NCBI RefSeq assembly: GCF_905147045.1
Contig: NC_065890.1
Location: 9,796,001 to 9,860,000 of the forward strand
Direction of reading: 5' to 3'
Origin: Nymphalis io
Taxonomy: Eukaryota; Arthropoda; Insecta; Lepidoptera; Nymphalidae
Length of the DNA: 64,000 nt
Part shown: piece by piece, positions 40,651 through 51,800 of the stretch
Numbering within the stretch: the stretch's first letter is position 1
Layout of the letters: each line of letters opens with the position of its first letter
The notes under the pieces: generated by a model
The model's database searches: none
What the model was told of the DNA's origin: nothing
The model's input: the letters and a program-made list of their open reading frames with translations, nothing else
Made by a program: the position numbers and the translations under genes

Positions 40651-41416
40651 GCACTTACATAACACACAAACAGAACAGAACTTGCCCACTCTTGATAAGC
40701 CTATTACGAGTATAATTTTAGTATTATCTCTTATTTAAAACTGATTTGGCCCGTGAAAAGACGGGTCGGTTTGCTCGTATAGTATAAAATACGTCAACAA
40801 TGTATTTAATACTAGTTTATCTCTTAAAGAACTCGGGACCGATCTTTGGCATATAAATCATATCTTATTAACACGGTAATTTAGCACGAAATGAGAAATA
40901 AGTGGAACATCACAACGGGGTTTCTTGATTTATTTTTTCTTAACAGAGACGTGGTGGAGTGATGACGGTTGTTTTGACTTATACTGACATTTGCGTGTAA
41001 AACAGTGCGCCGGACCGTCGGAACCACCAGAGATTGGGTCAGCGGTCTCGCAAAAAAATTTACATCGAGACATGTTTAAGCTAGTATAAACAGCAATGTT
41101 GGCAAGATAATTGCTGAAATAAAACAAAAATGTAAACGAGTGGTCACTAATGAGCTTATTATTATTAAAATACGCGTTTATTGTTTTTATATTATATGTG
41201 TAAAAATATTAACTTGAATTAACAAAATTACGTTTTTGATAAAAAATATGTTTATATTTTTAATAATAATTCTCAATAATCTAATTTGATAAGGATTAAT
41301 TTGTTTTCTGAACCCTGAACAAAATATAACAGATACAAAAACATTGTATGAAGGAATTATACTTGCCAAATACATGTATAAGATTTCTAAGATACCTATA
41401 TATTTTAATTTAAAAT

Positions 41417-41510
41417 AGGCTGACCATATGCCACTTGCTGGTAAGGTTTTTCCACTGCAAATAAACATTGGCATTGTTAGAAATATTAACCACCCCTTAC
41501 ATCATCGATA
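41417..41510 (-). mobile_element. SINE family C, 3' fragment
   Basis: gaccatatgccacttgctgg and cattggcattgttagaaata match the 3' half of family C. Confidence 0.6.
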
Positions 41511-41995
41511 AAAAACCAAAAATGTCTCAATCACCAGGCATAGAGGAGAAAACCTGTTGTTCGTTAGACAGAGTTGTTCCTTAGACAATCGTAATTTTCG
41601 AAATTTTCCGCGTTTTAAGAAAATATTTTCTATGGGTAAGAGTTGAAGCATACTTGTGAGTTATGATTCGTATTAGTGACGACAAAAATTCTAACTTATT
41701 ATTTCTTGCTCAAAAAGTATGTTTTTGCAATTTACTTATTATTTATTTAGCATGATTGAGATACATTTATTAATAAGTTTCCAGGCTAACAATAACTTAA
41801 CTGGAGTTAGTTAAGATCCTATAATACAATAAAATTTAAAATAGCTTTCTGAAAGTAGATAAAACATTGGTTTGATATTACTCTGATAGAAAATATAGCT
41901 GAATAACAATAGGTTCAAGGTATATGTTTCAAGGAAGATGCGTAAACGTAAGTACAAAAATCGTGAATAGTATCATAATAATAGTAATATAATTC

Positions 41996-42053
41996 TCCTC
42001 AAAAAGGGAGAGGAGGCCTTTTGGCCCAGCATTGGGACATTCTCAGGCTGTTA
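41996..42053 (+). mobile_element. SINE family A, 3' fragment
   Basis: ctcaaaaagggagaggaggc through cattctcaggctgtta. Confidence 0.7.
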
Positions 42054-43349
42054 TGGAATAGTTATCATTAATTTTAAATTACCTATGGATTTAATTAAAA
42101 CTACATATATACAATACAGCAACATTAACGTTATCTTTAGAGACAAGTAGCGACATCTATTGACAAATTATAAGACCAACATTCGTTAAAGTGGATAGTA
42201 AAGGCAAGTCCAATCTTATAATTTATTATAATTATAATTCCTTCAAATGATACAACATAGTCCCTATAGTGTTAGAAACTACGAATTGATTCAACGCTAT
42301 AAATAACTCTTAATATCAATATTTCCTACACAGCAATTGGGTGTTTGTTTAAAAAACAAAATAAATAAATGTTAAATTGACTACTTTCAATAAGTGGGCA
42401 TGTCGTAGAGTTTAAAAATGCTCTTTTATTTATATAATTTACTTACGCGAAACAAACTAATGTACTCCTTTGTTAGGTAAAAATAATGAATATATTTGCT
42501 TGTAAGCAAAACACTTATAGCATTAGATCTTGAGTGTTGCTGTGTACGTTCGGTCTCCACGCGGCGTGGTATCCCGCTGCGTCAGGCCCCTAAAAACACA
42601 CAGACCGCGGGGCGCCGCACTCTACCCGCGCCTTTTACTAATAACACAGTCTTTCTCTCTGTCATGCCTTATTTCATTCGAACGTCTCGTTTTTTCAACG
42701 TCTCCGTTTTTTTCCTCCTAACCTCAAACAATAACAATAAAACGAGGCCCTGATGATAGTAATCCTTCATCCTCATTGTCTTTTGGCAGTTTCGTGGAAT
42801 AAAATATGTTATGCTCTTGCGACTTGATATCTGAACGTCACATTATAAATGGCGTCGTTTAAAATATTTTAATACCTTGTATATCACGGCGATATTAATT
42901 TAGTACGCTTGAGTTGAGCAGGCCGGGTGCCACTGCAGGAATGTTAAATGACGGATTACCGACCGCCGAGATCGAAAGATAACCGCTTATCTCGCTGATT
43001 CTATCATTGCCCTTCGTTAGTCTTTTATACGTCGAACTATTTCTCTTTCTTTAGCCATTTATTTATAATTTAAAATAATATAAAAATCCATATTCTACTA
43101 AATATGTACGATTAGTAATTATATATTGCAGCATACATTTCCTGTAAATAGGTACATAAATAATATTGCAAAAGTAACATGTAATAAGTACTCTAATAAA
43201 TAATTATCATCACACTTCAATACACATAGATGCTTTAGTTGCAGTGTTTCATGAAAGCATTTTTTTATTTAGTCTGTACCTACGTATCCGTGACAAAATA
43301 ACATTGATGTAAATGCGCATGTTGCGGAGTTTTACTTGTTTTAAGTTTG

Positions 43350-43362
43350 ATTGCTTAGCAAC
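43350..43362 (+). promoter_or_regulatory. RFX X-box ahead of DNAAF11
   Basis: ATTGCTTAGCAAC is an inverted pair of RFX half-sites (ATTGCT, T, AGCAAC), one base short of a perfect palindrome. X-boxes close to the start are typical of cilia genes. A forkhead-like GTAAATA (43425-43431) overlaps the ATG, and Fd3F acts with RFX on motility genes in flies, but that match is weak. Confidence 0.7.
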
Positions 43363-43430
43363 GGTTTCCATGTTTGGAATAACTAGATATAGAGTTTTTC
43401 CCACATATTCTTATAAACTTTTAAGTAAAT

Positions 43431-44717
43431 ATGGTAAGAATAACTGTAGAAATGGTTCGAAACAAAGCGGAACATCATGATCGATTATTAGCTCCATTGG
43501 AAGAAATTGCTTTACATCAGGAAAACATTGAAAAGATTGAATTCATTCAAGATTGGTGCCCGAAGTTGAAAATTCTTTTAATGCAAAGTAATTTAATAGC
43601 AAAAATTGAAAATTTGAATAAATTAAAAAATCTTACGTACCTTAATTTAGCATTAAACAACATTGAGGTGATTGAAAATTTGGAAAGATGTGAATCCTTG
43701 GAGAAATTAGATTTAACACTTAATTTTATTGGGGATATCGTAAGCGTCGAATCATTAGTTGGTAACTATAATTTGGCAAACTTATATTTAACAGGAAATC
43801 CGTGCACGGATTACGATAATTATCGAGATTTCATTATCGGAACTCTTCCACAATTGTCAACGCTTGATGGAAAAGATATTGAAAGATCTGATCGTATTAA
43901 AGGTTTACAAAACCTCCCTGTTATAAGATCAGATATTCTATTTGAACAAAACATTTATAAACAACAAAGAAAAGCACAAAAATCGCGTTTAGAAAACGAT
44001 ATACAAGACAAATGGGAAAATGAATACAAGAATATGGATCCAGAGGAAAGAAATAAAAGATTTTGGGCTTCTAAAACTGAACATGCACCGGAAGTGAGGT
44101 ATGAAATTGAACGCATGCGACAATTAAAACAAAAAAGTGATGAATCTGAAACCAAAACGGATGAAAAAAAAGAAACCAGATTATTTACTTCAGATGGCAG
44201 ACCGTTCAACATTAATCAACCAAAAATCGACTTTAAATTTAGCGATGACGATTTAAACTCGTACATTTTAGATCTAGCTGTTTATAAGCACTTGGATACA
44301 AATTTACTCGATATTGATATTCAAACAAATTATATAAGAGTTACAATAAAAAATAAAATATTTCAACTGCACCTGCCTGAGGAGGTGGATATAACAAACT
44401 CAACTGCTCAAAGGTCACAAATTACTGGACATTTGGTCGTCACCATGCCAAAAGCAAATTTTGTAATAAAAAAGCCTTTAGCACCCAAAACATCTCCCAC
44501 TCCATCACCAATGAGTGAAACTAGAGTGAGAAACTGTAGTTTGGAAATAAAATCAACGAGAGAATTTCTAGAAATAGGACCTTCTGATAATGTGCTCGAT
44601 TTAACAAAAATGACGTCAACAAAATCACCATCGTATATTGATCCAAGAATGCCATTGGTCGAGAAAAAACCATCCTCTAGCTTTATTGACAACCATGAAG
44701 TGCCTGATCTTATTTAG
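43431..44717 (+). CDS. DNAAF11: Dynein axonemal assembly factor 11 (LRRC6/tilB), single exon
   Basis: Cytoplasmic factor for preassembly of axonemal dynein arms, needed for motile cilia and sperm flagella; the Drosophila orthologue tilB is required for hearing and sperm motility. The 428-residue protein has leucine-rich repeats over residues 20-130 (LKILLMQSNLIAKIENL, LTYLNLALNNIEVIENL, LEKLDLTLNFIGDI, LANLYLTGNPC). An LRR cap (YRDFIIGTLPQLSTLDGKDI) follows, then a charged, probably coiled-coil stretch at 175-245 and a CS/p23-like beta domain around 265-350. The length agrees with the family (about 400-470). The start is the first Met of the open frame, in context aaatATGg. The gene is uninterrupted and faces away from the T-box gene; its 3' end converges on the transglutaminase gene. 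An RFX site lies 69 bp upstream. Confidence 0.95.
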   Translation: MVRITVEMVRNKAEHHDRLLAPLEEIALHQENIEKIEFIQDWCPKLKILLMQSNLIAKIENLNKLKNLTYLNLALNNIEVIENLERCESLEKLDLTLNFIGDIVSVESLVGNYNLANLYLTGNPCTDYDNYRDFIIGTLPQLSTLDGKDIERSDRIKGLQNLPVIRSDILFEQNIYKQQRKAQKSRLENDIQDKWENEYKNMDPEERNKRFWASKTEHAPEVRYEIERMRQLKQKSDESETKTDEKKETRLFTSDGRPFNINQPKIDFKFSDDDLNSYILDLAVYKHLDTNLLDIDIQTNYIRVTIKNKIFQLHLPEEVDITNSTAQRSQITGHLVVTMPKANFVIKKPLAPKTSPTPSPMSETRVRNCSLEIKSTREFLEIGPSDNVLDLTKMTSTKSPSYIDPRMPLVEKKPSSSFIDNHEVPDLI

Positions 44718-44943
44718 TTTAAAGGTAATTCTGTAATACATTATCTTTTAAAAAACATCCTTACTTATCCAATGAAATACATGTAGATATAATATAAAAC
44801 TTAATTCTTTCATTTATTCCCACTACAGTATGTTTTTAAGCACAACTTATTCAAACTTAAATTATATCACTGTGATGGGAGCCTTATACAAGGCAAAAAA
44901 TTAACATCAATATTTAAAAAAATCCTGATTAGTAAAACCGTAA

Positions 44944-44949
44944 AATAAA
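44944..44949 (+). terminator. Candidate polyadenylation signal of DNAAF11
   Basis: AATAAA about 230 bases after the TAG stop. It is the first canonical hexamer I see on this strand, in AT-rich DNA where such hexamers are common. Confidence 0.4.
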
Positions 44950-45300
44950 TATTTTTTAGGAAATATAATTAGGTTTGAAAAATAATAGACATAAAATATG
45001 CAGCATGTAATTTGGTATTTTATTTAAATTAGACATATATTTAAATTATAAACTAAATCTATTTACATTTTGATATTTGTTTTTATAGTATATAAAAATC
45101 TACGTTCATTGCCAATTATAATTTCTGACACATTTGGTATTTTTTATTTTGATATATTTTTTAACAATAAATAAATAAAATTTTGCAAACCTTAACAAAT
45201 AAATAAGTAAAACTTGTAATAAAACTAAATATTGAATAATAGTATGGACACTTTTTTAATCTTATCATTATATTGAATATAATTTCAACATGTTATCACA

Positions 45301-45306
45301 TTTATT
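45301..45306 (-). terminator. Candidate polyadenylation signal of the first transglutaminase
   Basis: AATAAA on the minus strand, about 530 bases past the stop. The sequence is AT-rich with further AATAAA-like repeats, so the exact site is uncertain. Confidence 0.3.
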
Positions 45307-45349
45307 TTTTTATTTATTTATTTTACATTTTAAAAGTGAAATCGGGAAT

Positions 45350-45640
45350 GAGATTATCCGGACGAGATTAAACTGGACTGGAGAACCGAAGCTATCAACA
45401 TAGTTTGCAAATTACCAGACTGAAATGGCAGTGCGCTGGTGACGCATTTAAAAGAGGCGATGGCCATTAGTGTATAGAATGCTTGAGTGGAACAGGAGCC
45501 GCAAATTGACAAAAGCAAATTATGGTATCCTCCAGCCAGATAAAACAGAAAGTTTCGACATGATACGGAGGGCCGATTGCTTTTGGCACACCTTAGGCCT
45601 TTGACCAGCATAAGACCCGATAGGCAGAATAATTATGTTG
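45350..45640 (+). mobile_element. Decayed LINE fragment (RTE-like ORF end)
   Basis: The plus strand read from about 45351 gives EIIRTRLNW, VYRMLEWNRSRK and DMIRRADCFWHTLGL, interrupted by several stops. The order resembles the C-terminal tail of RTE-type LINE proteins (RTR, KVLEW, RW..D motifs). The local base composition is GC-richer than its surroundings. It lies between the convergent DNAAF11 and transglutaminase genes, probably within the latter's 3' UTR. The family call is tentative. Confidence 0.4.
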
Positions 45641-45834
45641 TCATGTATCGTAAAAATCATTATTTCTACATGATGGTCCTAACTTACACAAACAAATAGT
45701 ATTAAAAATGGGATTTAAATCATTCTCATTATATCTTACTCCTTGTAACATACAGTTTTATATCTCAGACTTATCCGCATTCAAAAGCTGGACGTCGAAT
45801 AATTTTGTGAGTATTTTTTTAGTGACATATATAT

Positions 45835-48800
45835 TTAAATTTCTCGTGCCTCGCTAGAATCAATTAATGGAATTCCATTAGTGTCTGGAGGTGAAACCAT
45901 CAATGAGAGGAAGCCGTCCACGTCATGCAGTTCTTTTGAAGAGAACTTAGCTGATATTTGGTGTCGACCGGCCCACGGCGGTGTCAACTTAAACTGCACA
46001 CTGGCAAGAGCGCCAGGAGCTACGTTCTGAAAGTGTCAATGATGAAGAATTATTCTCTGATAATAATTAACATTTCAAAATGAATGCTTAACAAGTATTA
46101 TAAGAAAAAAAACTTGAAACTTGGTCATGTTAGCACTCAAGAAAACAGGAGTAAAAACACAAACATAATAAAATTAAAAAAATTACCTCGCTCAGTTCAA
46201 TCTTAAGTTGTTTGTCCAAACCTGGTCCTTGTATGTAGAATTTTCCATTCTTTAAAGGTATGGGCAGAGGATTTTCTAATTTTACTGTGACCAAAAATTC
46301 TTGTCGTGACATTGGTTTACCGTCATATGATATTTTAATATCAGGATTTCGTACTCTGAAGTCATCTTGTGCAAAATAGTCGAAATTTCTATCCACAATT
46401 GTCGCTAAGCAAGCTATGTTGAACGATGCCTGTAAAGCAATAATATTAATATTTATTATATAAATATTTATTATCTTACTTTTAGTATTACAATTCTGTG
46501 TATCAAGACTTAATAATAATAATTAATTCATTACATTATAAAATAACAATTATTCTGTTTTTTTTCTGCAAGATATTATGGTCCAGATATTTACTTTCTA
46601 TGATTGGTCCTATGGATGGTCCTATATTCATATTCGAGCAATAAAATTTTTAGTAAGTTTCATTATAATATTTTATCTCATAGTTGATATAAATATCGCG
46701 AGGAAATCGAATATATCTGAAGAAATTATGTGTAATCCATATTCAATAATAATTTGATACAGAGTTAAAGTTTTTATGTGTCTGTATATGCTGATTTGCT
46801 TAACTATAAGACATACACGGAATATTAATGTAATAATAATAATATCGTGGGACATTTTTCACACACCTGATTTTCACCATCTGATCCCAAATTAAGCTTG
46901 TACAAAGCTTGTGCTATGGAAACCAGACAACTGATATACTACATATACTACTTTTCTTTTGTAAATACATACTTATATAGATAATTACACCCAGGCTCAG
47001 GACAAACAGACATGTTCATGCACACAAATGTCTGTCCTGGGTGGGAATCGAACCCACAACCTTCGGCGTGAAAGGCAAGTGTTCTACCAACCACGCCAAC
47101 CGGCTCGTCAAAATTGATTTTTCAGTTTAGTTTACGTTCTTTATATAGCTCATTCTTTTTTCCGTTTTATTTTATTTTACAATTTCAGTTGACCACATAA
47201 TTTCGACACGGCATATCCATCATGAGCCGTAAACATTTCAAAAAATGTCGAAACTTCCTCGATAACAATTGTAAGATAAACCGAAATATTATATATAAAT
47301 ATGAAGCTAAAGCAAGTTCACCTGGTCAACTATTTTCTTGTAATAATCATTGAATGTGACTAGCAAAGTAATTTTTTCTTTAGCTGCTGGAGCCATAACC
47401 ATATCAAAATCTTGTCTCTTCACTCCGTCTCCGGTCACCCCGGTGTATGTGACTGTGTCCACTCGCAACACACCTTTCACCTGGTGTTCATTGATTGTCG
47501 AACGGTTCTTTATATGCAAGACCTAAAAAAATATAAAACTTTGGTAAGCTTATAGATAAATAATTATTATTTAACGTTCATAAAACTGTTTATTGTTAAA
47601 GAAATTATCTTCACTTTTGTTTTAATTAAAAATTACGCAATTTATTTGCGTAGATTATTATTTAAATGATATACTTCAAAACTTTTTCTAGCAACCATGA
47701 ATCGCAATTAAAATATAAATTAATATCTTATTTCTAAATATTTTGGAATAATATTTAGAATAACTTAGATATGAAAAATATATTGTATTACATACCACAT
47801 TAAAGTCCTGTCCGATTTTAATGTCGTCTCTCAATTCGAATTCAAAAACAACGTCATTAAAAGCATCATTAAGGTAGTAACGCGCGAATATGCTTTCCGA
47901 TTTCCGCAGAGCCTTTTCCATGGTGTCACGTTCCTCTCGGGTTCTCTCTGGGTATTTGTAGAGGTTGGTAATATCCTGTAAAAATAAATTTAGTATTCCA
48001 ATTCTACGCAAAATATATATTAATCATTAATAAAGAACGTTAATTAAATATTTTAATTAATTTTCGTTACTTATTCCTTTAAAACATATCAAAGCAAGGT
48101 AATCGCAGGACTACTTTGCTACTAGTTTACGATCAGGCGTTTGTTCCGAATCGTACCGTTACAAAAATTGGTTACATTAAAATATACAAGGTAATAAAGT
48201 ATACCTCGCGCTCCATCCGACCGATCGCTTTGGTGGAAATATTTTGCCCAATTGAAACTGTATCACGTGCTAAAAGTTTTAACGGTTGAATTTCACCAGA
48301 GTATTTCCATAACACCTAAAACAAATATTTTGTATTATTAGGGTTATAACCACAATATTTTATATTACACTATTCGTTTTGAATTAATATTATAACAAAA
48401 CGAAATTAAGTAAGCAAATATACAAGCTTTGACTAATTATTATTAATACACACATGTTTACTATAAACGCTTAGCACGGTTTGCATCTGTATATTCCTTG
48501 TGTTTTATTCCCGAATATAAAGGTCGTTATAAATGTTATTTATCACGTTGGCCAAGATTTCTTATTGGATAAACCACGTGAATCTTAACCAATGCTGGTT
48601 CAAACCAGACAATCACCACTGAACTTTCATGTGTTTCAGCTGTATTGTTAATTCATCTTATACTCGGCCGAAGAAAAACATCGTAAGGACACCTACTTAT
48701 GTTAGATGAAAATCTGCCACATATGTATCCACCAACTCGCATTAGAGCAACCTTCTTATCAAAATGAAAGTAAGGCCTTAGCCCAACTGTATAACATTGA

Positions 48801-51800
48801 CAATCTCATAATTTGTAAACATTTGCTGTACAGTATACATTTCTCAAACATACCTTATCTGCGTTAACTTGTGCAAAAACGTAGGAAGCGTCGTAAGGTC
48901 GCTGCAATTCACCGTCTCGTACTGCTCGTAATGACGCCGGACCACATCGGTAAACATCCTCTGAGGTTTCTTGTGGTGTCGAGTCAATAGCTTGCCAGCC
49001 GCTGTACTCGGTTCCTAAGTCTGGCCGATCCATCCATACCTAAACATGATTCAATAATAATAATCTTTAAATTTGAATGTGTAGACAACGTAGACATTGA
49101 TCAATAAAATAATTCAACAATTATTACAGTAAAACTGTGATAAAAGTACAATAATATATATATTTTTGAGAAATTATATAATACCTATCTGTATTATACG
49201 CATATTTACTTATTATGTTACACATATACGCTTATTTACTTATTATGTTATTTATGTACATCATCTCGATCATCATCAAAACATCTGTATCCCACATAAC
49301 TAATTATCGTAAGCAGATATTGTATCGACAATAAGAAACAGATGTTGAATAAACTGATAAAGTCCAAAGCTCTTAATATCCAATAATATTTCTTGCCAAA
49401 AAGTTTTATAGTGTTGCATCAACCGCTATTTGGCTCTAAGAACTGCTAAAAGTGACTCACCTCGTTCCACACGTGATAGTTCCAAATTGAATCTCTGGTG
49501 AAATCCTCGAGTGTGTTGCCTTCATCATCTTTAATTATGTCAATAGTTAGGCTGCCTTGACTGTCGTGTGCTGCGTCATATCCTGTTACTGGTCTACAGG
49601 GGATTCCTAATGCTCTACAAACTGGAAAAGGAAATATCGTTAAATAAAAGCCTAAACTATATAATAACTAAAATATACATAAACAGAACCTTCTACATTC
49701 TAAAAAACGAGGGTATATAACGAAAAAGATGAAAAGTAGGATATATATATTTATTTATGTATATAGGAGTACATTCGGGTATATCTTTTTTCTTTATGAT
49801 CTAATTTTGATTCTTTTGTTTCAGTATAACTCCAGTCCAAAGTACTCCCATCTCAATTTCATCTTCATCATCGGTATGCGATACTAATATGTTTTTATTT
49901 AAAGCGTAAATTCAGGTAAAATTTTGAATATCATTTAAGATAAGTATTTCTTATGTAAATACAACTTGACATTTTTTAACCCAAACCAAACTATTACTTA
50001 CTCGTTGTTAAAACTCCAGCGTAGACCCAACACTGCGCATACTTGATTGGTTTCTTCTTCTCATAATACTTCTGTAATATTGATAATGATCCGACCCATT
50101 TCAGAGGATGTGTGCCTCCACTGTATTCACTTAATTCTGTGGCCCAGTTACCGAACAAGACTCCACTGTCGTCTTGAACATTGACTGCAGCTGACAACGC
50201 TCGGACCGTTCTGATGGGATCGCCTCTCGCGCGACCTTTGACCTAATATTCAAATTCATAAGAAATTTACAAGTGAAACTGTCTCGGGTGCGATTGGAGT
50301 TAAATTTCGAGGTCAAGTTTCGGTTCAACGTTTCTAAATAGAACTGTTCTTACGCAAAAAGAAGTTTCAGTCCTACCATATATCTGATTTAGAATTCTAA
50401 TACATTTCCACACAGTTTATTAACATAGATATTTATATTAATTTTATTAATATGCTATTGAAATTCAGATTTTTAAATTTACTATCGCGCATATTTTATT
50501 TCATTATCATCGAACCTGAGTGCTATCCACCAGTCAAAAAAAAAATGGTCAAGTCCGTTTCAGGCCACAGTTGTTGTTATTTTTTACACGACGCTTACTT
50601 ACTGGTGGTAGAGCTTTGTGCAAGCTCGTCTGGGTAGGTACCACCCACTCATCAGATATTCTACCGCAAAACAGCAATACTTGATATTGTTGTGTTCCGG
50701 TTTGAAGGGTGAGTGAGCCAGTGTAATTACAGGCACAAGGGACATAAAATCTTAGTTCCCAAGGTTGGTGGCGCATTGGATATGTAAGCGATGGTTGACA
50801 TTTCTTACAATGCCAATGTCTAAGAGCGTTGGTGACCACTTACCATCAGGTGGCCCATATGCTCGTCCGCCTTCCTATTCTATAAAAAAAAAAAAAAGAC
50901 GCAAAAATATCTTTTTGTATCAGAATTGTTTTACTTAAATGTTACGATGGCTTACTGGATATTCCACTTTTTTAATACAGAAATGATTACAGCTTTCTAT
51001 TTAAAATGGCTTAAAAACTGCTTCGTCACTACTACTTACTACTAAGAAAAAAACGTACACACTTTCATTGGACCGTAAAAACAGTAAAAATTAAGTAATA
51101 CCCTTATTTTTAATAATATTTAGATAACCTTAAATTAATGAAAATTAACTATTGACGATGCATTTTAATAGAATAAATTACATAAATTTAAATTTAATAC
51201 CGACCTGTTGAAAATCGTTATAATAGCAACCTTTATATTGCAAATAATATGTAAATATAAAGCTCTGAATTATTGCTTCGGAGAACAATTAATGATTGTT
51301 GATAACATTTGACCGAAGATAATATGAATTTAAAGCTCATCAACAAAGTAATAATAATTTATTTTATGATCGAGACGTACCTTTCCAACCTCTCTGACTA
51401 GGTACAATGCACATTCCAATATGTCCTTCTCATACTGCGCATAATACCATGGTATAGGTTTGATTACGTTATACACGCCTCTATACATAAGCCCACCATC
51501 TTCTTGTACGTATTCCTCTCGATGACTATGTCCTATATTTAAAAAATAATAATATTAATATAACTATAGTAAAAATATATATTTAATACAGAAATAATAT
51601 TGTTTTAATACAATACAATACTATATATACAATAAACAAAATTGGTACCTGGCATGTAAACACTATCATTTAAGCACCATGGATTGAAGAGAACGTATAT
51701 GGGTAGTGGATGGGTGTAGCTAAGTGATTCGCCACCATTCAATCTGGTGTCAACGTCGATGCTCCACGCAGCAACAATGCAGTCAGCGGCTGCGGTCACT

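Larger units (their letters stand above)
20713..43349. other. 23-kb interval without a supportable gene between the T-box gene and DNAAF11
   Basis: The two flanking genes are transcribed away from each other. The interval holds SINE copies (listed separately) and several unique GC-richer blocks, at about 24030-24150, 25380-25520, 28640-28670, 30420-30500, 31680-31890, 32570-32640, 38620-39080, 39470-39710 and 42530-42680. Open frames in these are short and unrecognisable. A long gene-poor flank beside a developmental transcription factor is commonly regulatory, so these are enhancer candidates by inference only. Confidence 0.5.

Noticed and set aside
42496..42753. Two overlapping frames of 63-85 codons
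   Set aside because: No recognisable domain and no splice partners; GC-rich block more likely non-coding.
43955..44692. Minus-strand frames within DNAAF11
   Set aside because: Antisense shadows of an intact, well-identified gene.
47030..47106. tRNA-like sequence on the minus strand with a perfect B box
   Set aside because: Head of a family D SINE shared with the copy at 33419-33703; lacks a proper acceptor stem.
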